From: Spirochaeta lutea
GTDB lineage: Bacteria > Spirochaetota > Spirochaetia > DSM-27196 > Salinispiraceae
Assembly: GCF_000758165.1 (NCBI RefSeq)
Contig: NZ_JNUP01000069.1
Span: 1-64,000 of the forward strand
Direction of reading: 5' to 3'
Length of the DNA stretch: 64,000 bases
The translations under genes and the position numbers were made by a program. How positions within the stretch are numbered: the stretch's first letter is position 1; each line of letters opens with the position of its first letter. Positions 8,415 to 16,482 of this stretch are shown here, one piece after another. A model generated the notes under the pieces. The model saw only the letters and a list, made by a program, of their open reading frames with translations. It had not been told where the DNA came from and searched no databases.

Positions 8415-9770
8415 CTACAGACGGAAGAGCACCTCCACCTGCATTGTGGTAAAGAGCTGCTTCTTCTCCTCATCCGTCAGGCTGCCTGAAGGCGGCATGA
8501 GAACCACATCTGCCGGGAAGGTGGCAGCCATGTTAATCTCTCCGAAGAGCAGACGACCGCCGAAGCCCACGGTATACTCCCCTTCCCAGGGAGAGAAGGC
8601 ACCGAATGCCTCGCCCAGGGTTCCGGGCAGGTTCTGGGTGTAACCGAGGCGTAGATGGCTGGTTAGAACCCGGGCAATATTGAAGCCTACCTCAATGCCG
8701 GCGTTCAGCTGACGCTTGGTCTGGCTGCCGATGTTTTTTAGGTCTCCCGCCAAAGCCAGGTTCAGGAAGTTCCAGTCCTCATCGTGCTTGCTGTTGGTCG
8801 GGGTCCAAGAAACACCCACCGAAAGGGTCTCAAAGATGCCCTTGGCATCCACCCCGGTTCCCTCGGGATCCAGGAAGAACAGCAGGTTATCCAGGTAGGC
8901 CCCTGCACTGAGTTTTCCCAGGGTAAAGAGGGCGCCGATTCCCAACTCAAAGTGGTTGGTCGTTTCTTCCCCCTCGGGAACCCCCATGAACAGGAACTTA
9001 AACAGGTCTTCCGGGGGACCGTACTGGAAATCCTCCGCCGTATAATCCAGGGTAAAGAGGCCGCGGTTGTAGTACTTCACATTGGCACCCAAGGCCACCG
9101 GGCCCAAATTGAACCCCAGGCCGCCGACTACCCCGAGCTTCCGGACCACCGAAACACCCAGGGGGGTTTCAGGACCGGAGTAGGTGTCTTCGGTCAGGAA
9201 GTCCATGGAGAACTCGCTGATGGTAGAAACACCGAAACCCTTCTCGGCGTAGGTTACCCGGGGAATCATGGTCAGGTAGCTGGTACCCTGGGCGAAGTTG
9301 TAAAACTCGTAGGTCTCCTGGTAGGTCATGTAATCCTGGATTGCCTGCTTTTTACTTTCCGGGTCCTCGGGATCATAGGGAAAACCGTAATCTGCAGGGT
9401 CGAAGGGAACAGTGGCATTCAGAAAATCGTCCCAATAGACGTACTCCATGGGGGCGTCGGGATTCCAGGAACTGTAATCCTCGTAGACATAGGGCAAATC
9501 ACCCTGGTCCGAGAGCACCCGCTTGGTCAATTCAAAATCAGCTCCGGCGCCGATGACCAGACTGGAATGGTCCAGGTAGCCCAGTCCCGCAGGGTTCAGG
9601 AACAGACTGTTCGCATCATCGGCCAACCCGGTGTAGGCCCCGGCCATACCCCGCACCCGGACATCCCCGGAGGTCTGACCCCAGAGAGGCAGGGCCAAGA
9701 CCAGGGCGAGAACGACTACTACCGCGACCCGGAAGCCGGATTTCTTCGTATGTATCTGTAATTTCATCAT
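8415..9770 (-). CDS. FadL/PorV-like outer membrane beta-barrel protein
   Basis: About 451 residues with a signal peptide (hydrophobic VAVVVVLALVLALPLWGQ) and a mature start VRVRGMAGAYTGLADDANSLF followed by LNPAGLG. This N-terminal hatch signature is shared by FadL-like hydrophobic-ligand channels, PorV-like proteins and treponemal UPF0164 proteins. Alternating aromatic beta-strands run to a C-terminal LFRL. The third codon (ATG at 9770) is favoured because AAGGAG lies 8 nt upstream of it but only 2 nt from the first ATG at 9776. It follows the lipoprotein gene by about 12 nt and is probably co-transcribed. The ligand is unknown. Confidence 0.8.
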   Translation of the reverse strand: MMKLQIHTKKSGFRVAVVVVLALVLALPLWGQTSGDVRVRGMAGAYTGLADDANSLFLNPAGLGYLDHSSLVIGAGADFELTKRVLSDQGDLPYVYEDYSSWNPDAPMEYVYWDDFLNATVPFDPADYGFPYDPEDPESKKQAIQDYMTYQETYEFYNFAQGTSYLTMIPRVTYAEKGFGVSTISEFSMDFLTEDTYSGPETPLGVSVVRKLGVVGGLGFNLGPVALGANVKYYNRGLFTLDYTAEDFQYGPPEDLFKFLFMGVPEGEETTNHFELGIGALFTLGKLSAGAYLDNLLFFLDPEGTGVDAKGIFETLSVGVSWTPTNSKHDEDWNFLNLALAGDLKNIGSQTKRQLNAGIEVGFNIARVLTSHLRLGYTQNLPGTLGEAFGAFSPWEGEYTVGFGGRLLFGEINMAATFPADVVLMPPSGSLTDEEKKQLFTTMQVEVLFRL

Positions 9771-9782
9771 GGTCATTTCTCC

Positions 9783-11402
9783 TTATTCCAGCACGTAGGC
9801 AGAGAGGTTATCCACAAAGAACCCCTTGCCGGTGCCCCAGCCGTTGCTGAAGAACCGCAGCTCCACACTGAACCCGCTGTCGGGAAGATCCCAGCCGGAC
9901 ATGGATATGGTTTCCCGGAACCAGCCGCCCTTCTCCGCTATGTCCTGGGGTCCCCACCAGGAGGTAAAGTACCGGGTACTTCCCCATGGGTCATCAGGAA
10001 CGACCTCCAGCTGAACGTAATCATAGTATCCGTAATCCAAATCCTTGAAGCGGTCGAAGCTGAGTACCAGGTTCTGGTTATCGGTAATCGCCTGGGCCTC
10101 GGTATCGCTGAGGCTGAATAGAACGGCGCTGTCGTAGCGGTTTGCTTCGTAGGGGGATTCAAATCCAGGCTCCGCACCCAAGCCGAGTACCCATCCGGTG
10201 GAATCATCAGGGGACGGGGGAACCTGCGTCCCACTATTCAGGGTGCCCAGGTACCAGTTGCTGTCCCCGGGTTCTGTGAGCAGGTTGAAGCCGTCGAAGG
10301 TCTCATTGTCTAGGATAGTCGTAATCGGATAGCCCCGGTAGTAAGTCTCGGTGTACTGGTAGGAACCGCCCTGGACGGAGAAGCCGATCCAGGTATTGGC
10401 CGAACCTGGGATGTGCACCAGCTGGGAACCTCCTGAGGTGTCCACATACCAGGGATCACCCGAAGGTTCAAATATGATGCGCCATGTCAGCTTGCCATTG
10501 TCATTTTCCGAGGCATTCGAATCATCCAAAACCGGAGTACTCCAGGGAACGCCATCTACCTGGACCTGGGTAAATTCTTCACCCTCTCCAGGACTGTATA
10601 CTAATGTGTACTCCTGACCGCCCCAACTCTCCTCGGCTGAGAACTTCAGTCCAGGCGTGGGCAGGATAACCGGGGTGTACTCATAGTCATGGCCGGGATT
10701 GTTCTCATCGTAATAGAGGCCGGTAATCTTCGAGCGCCCGATTCCCCGGGGCAGGGAGCTCGGGAAGGTAAACTGGCTTGCGCTGTAATCATTGGGCCTA
10801 ACCGCTGAATAGGCACTCTCGGTCCTGACGGTATGATAGGTATAGGCGTCTTCGGAGTGGGCATAGCCGTCGGCCACCATGACCTCCAGGGCATCAACGT
10901 CCTTATTCGGATCATAGTCCCAATTATAATTAGGATCATCGGTCTTATCCCCGTCCAGACGCTCGGGCCAGAGTTCAGGAACGATGTAGTTCCGGGCCAG
11001 GTAGCCCAGGTCAAATTCCAGAACCACCGGATCGCTCCCCTCAACATAAAAGACCGCAGGATCAATCCGTTTTCGTGCGGCGGGGTAAAACGAAGCGTCG
11101 CCGCCGTAGCCGTAATTATCTCGCGCGGGCATGAGCCGCAGCCACAGGAACAGGTCCGTGGGCAGAGAAAGGGGCACGCCGTCGGCTTCCTTTTTCGCCA
11201 CGGTTTCCTGCCAGGTTTCCCAATTCAGGCTGACCTCGGCACGGATAACCCGGCCTTCTTGGCTCAGAGCCACTGAATACACCCCCTCGGCACCGGATAT
11301 TCCATCCTGGTACTCAATGAAGTCGCATCCGCTTACCAATAAAACAGCCGCCGCCAGGGCGCCCAAAACTAGGGCGCGGGCGGATATTCGTGTACGTTCC
11401 AT
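9783..11402 (-). CDS. Large envelope lipoprotein, function unknown
   Basis: A 539-residue lipoprotein; the lipobox LVSGC puts the acylated Cys at residue 26. The mature protein is acidic and rich in Tyr, Trp, Asp and Gly. The C-terminal 140 residues look like an all-beta jelly-roll domain of the carbohydrate-binding or MAM type (paired phrases VQLEVVPDDPW, GWFRETISM and GKGFFVDNLSAYVLE), which is an inference from strand pattern only. It is transcribed just ahead of the FadL/PorV-like barrel, so the two may form an outer-membrane pair. Confidence 0.75.
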   Translation of the reverse strand: MERTRISARALVLGALAAAVLLVSGCDFIEYQDGISGAEGVYSVALSQEGRVIRAEVSLNWETWQETVAKKEADGVPLSLPTDLFLWLRLMPARDNYGYGGDASFYPAARKRIDPAVFYVEGSDPVVLEFDLGYLARNYIVPELWPERLDGDKTDDPNYNWDYDPNKDVDALEVMVADGYAHSEDAYTYHTVRTESAYSAVRPNDYSASQFTFPSSLPRGIGRSKITGLYYDENNPGHDYEYTPVILPTPGLKFSAEESWGGQEYTLVYSPGEGEEFTQVQVDGVPWSTPVLDDSNASENDNGKLTWRIIFEPSGDPWYVDTSGGSQLVHIPGSANTWIGFSVQGGSYQYTETYYRGYPITTILDNETFDGFNLLTEPGDSNWYLGTLNSGTQVPPSPDDSTGWVLGLGAEPGFESPYEANRYDSAVLFSLSDTEAQAITDNQNLVLSFDRFKDLDYGYYDYVQLEVVPDDPWGSTRYFTSWWGPQDIAEKGGWFRETISMSGWDLPDSGFSVELRFFSNGWGTGKGFFVDNLSAYVLE

Positions 11403-11548
11403 ACTCTAAGTATACCCCCGGGCCATGGAATTTTTCCTGAGTCAAGAACTTTTTCCGGTCAATCTTCCAGGGTGATTCCAAGGCCCGTGTACTCCCCCCG
11501 CCCCCTTACTGTATACAAAAAAATACCATGGCCTACCGATCCCTATAT

Positions 11549-11562
11549 AACCAAGATTGGTT
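11549..11562. promoter_or_regulatory. Candidate operator, ACCAAGATTGGT palindrome
   Basis: AACCAAGATTGGTT, a perfect 6-bp half-site palindrome around GA, 34 bp upstream of the candidate -35 of the SLBB export gene. Sister sites are at 22344 and 32151. Confidence 0.4.
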
Positions 11563-11595
11563 AGCCCCAAGCAGGCTCCCCGGGGAATCTTCAAC

Positions 11596-11624
11596 TTGCG
11601 GCGCCCCATGGAATAAGGTACAGT
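11596..11624 (+). promoter_or_regulatory. Candidate promoter of the SLBB export gene
   Basis: TTGCGG (11596-11601), 17-bp spacer, TACAGT (11619-11624); about 35 nt of leader precede the ATG at 11664. Confidence 0.4.
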
Positions 11625-11663
11625 AGTGCTCTAAGCCAGAATCCACATAAAGGTATACGCATC

Positions 11664-14066
11664 ATGACTATAGGATATAAATCTTTCGTCCTAAAACCGG
11701 TTTTCTTAGTGCTTCTGCTTGCAACCGCGGTAATCATGCCAAGCTACTCTCAAACCGCTGTCCCAGGCCAGACTACCCTCGAAACGGACAGCTCCGGCAG
11801 CGATGCCTCACCGGTCACCATTGCCTCCCTGGACGACCGGCTGAACCTCGCCAATACCCTGCCGGATTACCTGGTAACCCCCGGAGACACCTATGCCCTG
11901 AGCATGGCCGCCGGAGGAGGCATATCCAGCGGCCTGAACCGCTTGGAACTCTTTGTTGAAGAAGATTATACCGTCAATATGGCCTTCCTCGGCCAGGTTA
12001 ACGGCCGGGGAAAGACCTTCTCTCAATTGAAGCAGGAAATTCTCGGCATCGTCCGGCGCGCCTACCCCCAAAGCAGTCCCGCCCTGGTATTAACCGGCCT
12101 GGGAAACTTTGAAGTCACCCTAAAAGGAAGCGTCACCAGCGCAGGGATTATCCGGGCAGACGGACTCACCCGGCTCTCGGCTATCCTCAGCTCCCGGCTG
12201 CTGCCCTACTCCAGCAACCGGAACATCACCATTACCCATCGAAACGGACAAACCAACCAGGCCGATCTCTTCCTCTTCAGCCGTACCGCAGATCCGGCCA
12301 TGAACCCCTACCTGCGCCCGGGCGATGAGATTGTAGTACCCCGGGCGGATCGCAGGGTCACCATCTCCGGCAGCGTATACCGTCCGGGCACCTACACCCT
12401 GCTGCCCGGAGAAACCTTTGACGACCTGATTCACCATTACGGCGACGGCCTGCTTCCCCAGGCCGATCTATCCAACGTTACCAGGACCCGCACCCAGGAA
12501 CGGGTGACCAGGGATTATCTTGATCTCTCCAATCCCTCCGCCCAGACTGCCCTGGCCATTATTAACCAAGATGAGTTTGTTATCCCCTCCCATGAGGTAA
12601 ACCAGGATCTTTACTACGTTGAGGGAGCCCTGGACGTCTTAAAGATTGAAAACGAGGGCCAGGAGGTGCTCCGGGCAGAGAGTACGGAAGGCACAGCCAA
12701 ACCCTGGTACCGGCAATCCCGGCGGCTCATCACCGGCCTCTCCCTGCAAGACGTGGTCCGAAGTATCTTCCCCTATCTAACCCAGGATGCCGCCCTCAAA
12801 GACGCATACCTGTTAAAGAGCCAGGCCGAGGAGCCCCTACCCGTGGATATTCCTGAGGTGCTGGTCGGAAAATTCGGCCAGAACATTACCATTGAGCCTG
12901 GAGACCGCCTGGTTATCCCCTACGCCCAGACCTTCACCGTTCTCGTCCGGGGAGCGGTAGAAACCTCAGGACTGGTGAGCGTCAGCGGATACACCCGGTT
13001 AAGCGATGTTATATCGTCCCACCTCTTGGAAACCTCCAGCACCCGGAACATCCTGCTGGAACGGGCAGACGGCACCCGCCGTACCCTGGACCTCTTCCAG
13101 TACACCCGCTACGGTGACGTCACCCAAAACCCCTACATGCTCCCCGGGGACAGCATCACTATTCCCCGGGCGGAACGAAAGGTAACCATCTCCGGCAGCG
13201 TATACCGTCCGGGCACCTACACCCTGCTGCCCACAGATACCCTGACCGATCTCATCGAGCGCTATGCAGAGGGAATGCTGGACGACGCCGACCCGGTCAA
13301 CGCCAGCGTCATCCGGAACAACCGGGAGCAGATCAAAGAGTTCATTAACCTGTCCATCGGCCAGGAGATAAACGCCATCCCGGTATTGAACCTGGACGCA
13401 TTTACCATTCCCAGCGTGAACGTCCGCCAGTCGGTATTCTTCATCGAGGGAGCCCTCAGGGCGGAGCGCCTGACCACCACGGAAAGTTCAGACGCCCGGG
13501 TAACCGCAGCGGGCCTGGAGCCCTGGCTCCGGGAACGGAAGGACTTTATACCCGGAACAAACCTCCAGGACGCGGTGCGCCAGGCCTATCCCCTCCTGGC
13601 CCAGCAGGCCGCCCTGGGCGAAGCCTACCTGGTAAAAGCATCCTCGGACGAGCATATTCCCGTTAACTTTATTGAAATGCTCCTGGGCGAAGGCGGCCGT
13701 ACTATCACCATCGAACCCTACGACCGTCTGGTTGTCCCGTACCGGCAGTTCTGGGTGAATGTCCAAGGGGCGGTAAACAGCCCGGGATTCATTCCCTTCG
13801 TCGAGGGCCGGGGCGTGGACTACTACATCGATGTTGCCGGGGGTGTAAATCCCCAGGCAGGCTCGGGATCCTACGAGCTGCGCACCTCCGGGGGCGATAA
13901 AAAGAAACCCGGCGAACCCGTGCAGCCCATGGACACCGTCCACGTCCACCGCAACAATGTTAACGCTAGCATCGGCCCCACCCTGGGAACCATCGGCACC
14001 GTCCTGGGCATCGTAGGATCGGTACTGTCCCTGGTTACCACCATAATCAGCCTAGCAAATCCGTAA
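11664..14066 (+). CDS. Polysaccharide export protein with five SLBB domains
   Basis: An 800-residue exported protein: signal peptide (to about residue 30), a Poly_export segment (PDYLVTPGDTYALSM, about 66-150), SLBB-type segments near 150, 230, 423, 505 and 695 (for example VTISGSVYRPGTYTLLP), and a glycine-rich hydrophobic C-terminus (about 770-798) that could span a membrane. Wza-like proteins form the outer-membrane channel for capsule and exopolysaccharide; the extra SLBB modules would lengthen the periplasmic part. Residues about 150-420 and 424-695 form two similar modules 275 residues apart, with nearly identical DNA in part of them. No lipobox cysteine is seen, unlike classical Wza. 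It is far from the minus-strand EPS operon but is the only export channel in the window. Confidence 0.85.
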   Translation: MTIGYKSFVLKPVFLVLLLATAVIMPSYSQTAVPGQTTLETDSSGSDASPVTIASLDDRLNLANTLPDYLVTPGDTYALSMAAGGGISSGLNRLELFVEEDYTVNMAFLGQVNGRGKTFSQLKQEILGIVRRAYPQSSPALVLTGLGNFEVTLKGSVTSAGIIRADGLTRLSAILSSRLLPYSSNRNITITHRNGQTNQADLFLFSRTADPAMNPYLRPGDEIVVPRADRRVTISGSVYRPGTYTLLPGETFDDLIHHYGDGLLPQADLSNVTRTRTQERVTRDYLDLSNPSAQTALAIINQDEFVIPSHEVNQDLYYVEGALDVLKIENEGQEVLRAESTEGTAKPWYRQSRRLITGLSLQDVVRSIFPYLTQDAALKDAYLLKSQAEEPLPVDIPEVLVGKFGQNITIEPGDRLVIPYAQTFTVLVRGAVETSGLVSVSGYTRLSDVISSHLLETSSTRNILLERADGTRRTLDLFQYTRYGDVTQNPYMLPGDSITIPRAERKVTISGSVYRPGTYTLLPTDTLTDLIERYAEGMLDDADPVNASVIRNNREQIKEFINLSIGQEINAIPVLNLDAFTIPSVNVRQSVFFIEGALRAERLTTTESSDARVTAAGLEPWLRERKDFIPGTNLQDAVRQAYPLLAQQAALGEAYLVKASSDEHIPVNFIEMLLGEGGRTITIEPYDRLVVPYRQFWVNVQGAVNSPGFIPFVEGRGVDYYIDVAGGVNPQAGSGSYELRTSGGDKKKPGEPVQPMDTVHVHRNNVNASIGPTLGTIGTVLGIVGSVLSLVTTIISLANP
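12357..12407 (+). repeat. Near-identical DNA repeat inside the SLBB gene, copy A
   Basis: About 51 bp encoding the phrase VTISGSVYRPGTYTLLP recur at 13182-13232 with only one obvious base difference, much closer than the rest of the two modules. This suggests recent gene conversion or strong constraint. Confidence 0.7.
13182..13232 (+). repeat. Near-identical DNA repeat inside the SLBB gene, copy B
   Basis: Partner of the segment at 12357, 825 bp (275 codons) downstream, in the fourth SLBB segment. Confidence 0.7.
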
Positions 14067-14094
14067 TCAGCCCGAGCAACTAACCCGGGGTGCG

Positions 14095-14325
14095 GCTGCC
14101 CGGAGTTAGCGGCTGCCCGAAGTTGACATTGCAAGGCAACGGCAGCCCGAGGTTGACATAGCAGGGCAGCGGCTGACTGGGGTGCGGCCAAGCCCGGGCC
14201 TCCCCAGACCCACAACCTTGGACAGCCAATCCTTGTCCGGGACAGGCCCATCACGGTCAAGCCCGCCGAGGCGCGGGCTGCCCGGGGTGGACATTGCAGG
14301 ACAACGGGTGCCCGGAGTACACAAC
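14095..14325. repeat. Degenerate direct repeats around GCCCGnnGTTGACATTGCA
   Basis: The 274-bp gap between the SLBB gene and the convergent FHA-GGDEF gene holds at least three imperfect units of about 30 bp built as (G)GCTGCCCG-nn-GTTGACAT-nGCAnGGCAnCGG (about 14119, 14148 and 14277) plus shorter fragments. No gene is supported here. Confidence 0.5.
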
Positions 14326-14340
14326 AGATCACCGGGTATT

Positions 14341-15294
14341 TCACAGAGACCGGGCAATAACTACCTTGTTCCGCCCGGTTTCCTTCGCCCGGTACAGAGC
14401 AGCATCCGCCCGGGCAACCCATGCATCAATCACCTTCTCATGGTACTCCCGGGTTTCGGCCTGAAGCTCCGCCACCCCCATGCTCACCGTCAGCCGAAAG
14501 CCGAAGATAGCCTCGGACTGCCCCTCCACCAGGCGGCGCAGTTTTTCTGCTAGCCGGCCGGCCTCGGAGCCCGGTATCCCCGGTGAAATTATGGAGAACT
14601 CCTCTCCCCCGTAGCGGCAGGGAACGTCGTGGGCCCGCAGGTTGTCCTTCAAGAGCCCGCCGAGCCCCCGGAGCACATCATCACCGGCCTGATGCCCCCG
14701 GCGATCGTTCACCGCCTTGAAAAAATCTATATCCACCATAATCAGACTCACCGGCGACCGGTACCGCAGGGATCGCTGAGCCTCAGACCGGATCTGCTGG
14801 TCGTAGAACCGCCGGTTGTACAGCCCCGTCAGGGCATCCACATTCGCCGCAGCGTGCATCTGATCCCGGGACTTGTTAATCAGCCGCTTCAGACCGAAGA
14901 TCTCCTCCCGCATCCTGCCGCCCCCCGCAGCCTCATCTAACAATCGCGCCATCCGATACTCCAGAAGCAGGGTGTCCTGGAGAAGCCGGGAGAACTCATC
15001 ATCCTCACCCCGGCTATCCTGTTCAATATACACCAGGTTGAATGATCCTATGGTGATTCGATCGCCATCGCAAAGGCGTTCTTTTTGTACGGCCCTGCCA
15101 TTCACCCGGGTACCATTTCTGCTTCCCCGGTCTATAATCCACCATCTGCCCTGGTCATACCACAGCTCTCCATGGTGCCGGGACACCGTAGGCTCTTCCA
15201 GAACAATATCGGCCTCGGGATTCCGGCCAAGGGAATACCGCCGATCCTTCTGCAGGGTCAGTTTTTTATCCAGGTAGTAGAGTCTGTAAACCAT
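14341..15294 (-). CDS. FHA-GGDEF diguanylate cyclase
   Basis: About 317 residues. The N-terminal FHA domain (about 1-95) has the phosphothreonine-binding pattern GRNPEADIVL, SRHHGELWY and RGSRNGTRVNG; a helical linker follows; the C-terminal GGDEF domain has DALTGLYNRRFYD, DIDFFKAVND and the active-site GGEEF. An RxxD inhibitory site (RAHD) lies exactly five residues before GGEEF, so product inhibition by c-di-GMP is expected. The enzyme makes c-di-GMP from two GTP in the cytoplasm, gated by a phosphorylated partner. The start at 15294 is chosen since AGGGGG lies about 9 nt upstream; ATGs at 15303 and 15351 are alternatives. c-di-GMP often controls exopolysaccharide, which fits the surroundings, but the target is unknown. 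Confidence 0.93.
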   Translation of the reverse strand: MVYRLYYLDKKLTLQKDRRYSLGRNPEADIVLEEPTVSRHHGELWYDQGRWWIIDRGSRNGTRVNGRAVQKERLCDGDRITIGSFNLVYIEQDSRGEDDEFSRLLQDTLLLEYRMARLLDEAAGGGRMREEIFGLKRLINKSRDQMHAAANVDALTGLYNRRFYDQQIRSEAQRSLRYRSPVSLIMVDIDFFKAVNDRRGHQAGDDVLRGLGGLLKDNLRAHDVPCRYGGEEFSIISPGIPGSEAGRLAEKLRRLVEGQSEAIFGFRLTVSMGVAELQAETREYHEKVIDAWVARADAALYRAKETGRNKVVIARSL

Positions 15295-15396
15295 GATGTC
15301 CATCCCCCTAATTATAACTAAATAACTCGTTCTTTCTCTTGATATTCCCATACCCGGAAACTAAACTTTTTATATTACATTAAAAGTTTTAGGGGA

Positions 15397-15540
15397 GCAC
15401 CTCTAAAAGCCTAGTATTGATTCCATAGGAAAAGTGGAAAGATTTTGTAGCATCTGCGAACCACCGAAATCGAATTATGTAAGCATCGCAAAGAATCTTG
15501 ACAGCACAAAATATAGGAAACCAGGCAGTTTTAGAGGTGC
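15397..15540. repeat. 12-bp perfect inverted repeat enclosing 120 nt in the 15554 gene leader
   Basis: GCACCTCTAAAA (15397-15408) is exactly complementary to TTTTAGAGGTGC (15529-15540), just ahead of the AAGG ribosome site of the next gene. The left arm can also pair with TTTTAGGGG at 15387-15395, giving two exclusive folds. It could be a riboswitch-like closing stem or the ends of a small mobile repeat. Confidence 0.5.
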
Positions 15541-15553
15541 CAAGGTAATTTAT

Positions 15554-16201
15554 ATGAAAAAGTACGTCTTACTGGTGATTATTATCTCCGGATGGATGAT
15601 CCCGGCATATCCGGAAATCGTCCGGGGACGTATTGCCTGTTCAGACACCGATTTGCTGTACTCGGTAATACTGGCCGACCGAAGGGAACTAGGCCCCTAT
15701 CGACCACAGGATGCCGCCTTTGAAATCTCCCTGCCCCGGGGCACAACCTCGGGCACCCTGATCTTCCACGGATTTGAAGAAGGCATTCAATCATTCTACG
15801 CGGACATCCAGCGGCCCTTTACCCCCCAGGACTATTTCCAAGCATCCTACTCCTTCCGAGTTCCCAGCGGCGCCGAAGCGGTGGACCTCGGCACCCTTCG
15901 GATGGGCATCCTGCAGTTCCGAATTCAGCAGAGCGAAGAAACAGCGGCTCAGACCACCACCCTCCAGCCCGGTACCCCCATCCAGCTTGCCCTGCTCAAA
16001 GACGGCTACCCCACCTCGGTAAGCAGGATCATTCCCCTGGAACAGGAGTTTACCATCCGCTACCTGGTCTGGCCCGGTGCAGCCTACAGCCTGGCCTTTC
16101 TGGACCCCGAGGCAAGCCAAGCCTCCCGTCAGATAATTCAAAGCCAGAGCATCCGGGTAACCCAGGACTGCACGGTCCGCACGGTGTATTGGATTTATTA
16201 A
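15554..16201 (+). CDS. Secreted hypothetical protein
   Basis: A 215-residue protein with a clear signal peptide (MKKYVLLVIIISGWMIPAYPE). The mature part is predicted all-beta, with alternating hydrophobic residues and no cysteine pair motif or catalytic signature; family not recognised. The ATG at 15554 fits because the signal peptide starts there and AAGG lies 9 nt upstream; the longer frame from 15434 runs through the structured leader. Directly after its stop an open +1-frame tail of about 38 codons looks protein-like, so the gene may have been shortened by a frameshift. A strong terminator follows. Confidence 0.7.
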   Translation: MKKYVLLVIIISGWMIPAYPEIVRGRIACSDTDLLYSVILADRRELGPYRPQDAAFEISLPRGTTSGTLIFHGFEEGIQSFYADIQRPFTPQDYFQASYSFRVPSGAEAVDLGTLRMGILQFRIQQSEETAAQTTTLQPGTPIQLALLKDGYPTSVSRIIPLEQEFTIRYLVWPGAAYSLAFLDPEASQASRQIIQSQSIRVTQDCTVRTVYWIY

Positions 16202-16313
16202 CCAGGGCCAGGGCATTATTGAAGACTGCGAGGTCACCGAACCCAACGGTAGCGACTTCTACTATTATTCCCTCAGCATCGGGGATGATGCAATCTTCCA
16301 TTATTTCGAATAG
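16197..16313 (+). pseudogene. Possible frameshifted C-terminal remnant
   Basis: In the +1 frame relative to the preceding CDS, an open stretch reads INQGQGIIEDCEVTEP and goes on to GDDAIFHYFE before TAG at 16311. Codon choice is normal for this genome, and the stretch has no start codon of its own. It may be the lost C-terminus of the 15554 gene or the relic of another gene. Confidence 0.3.
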
Positions 16314-16335
16314 GTTGAACGAATAATACGGATAA

Positions 16336-16363
16336 GGGCAGCTAGAAGAGCTGCCCTTTTTTT
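16336..16363 (+). terminator. Rho-independent terminator
   Basis: GGGCAGCT, 5-nt loop, AGCTGCCC, then seven T. It ends the transcript of the secreted hypothetical gene. Confidence 0.9.
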
Positions 16364-16414
16364 GTCGCAACGAAATGCAGTAATCCCCAAAAAATACGCA
16401 TATTTGACTTTTCA

Positions 16415-16443
16415 TTGAATCAATATGAAAGGGGGGGTATAAT
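16415..16443 (+). promoter_or_regulatory. Sigma-70-type promoter of the large barrel gene
   Basis: TTGAAT (16415-16420), 17-bp spacer with a run of seven G, TATAAT (16438-16443). It is followed by a 33-nt leader with a strong GAAGGAGG ribosome site before the ATG at 16483. The G-run in the spacer could vary in length by slippage and alter expression. Confidence 0.6.
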
Positions 16444-16482
16444 TACAGAAAGCATATTCATTTCGACGAAGGAGGCTTTGAT

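Noticed and set aside
15409-15528. c-di-GMP-I (GEMM) riboswitch between the cyclase and the secreted protein
   Set aside because: Short similar strings (GCGAACC, CGCAAAG) occur, but the required helices and GNRA loop are not present.
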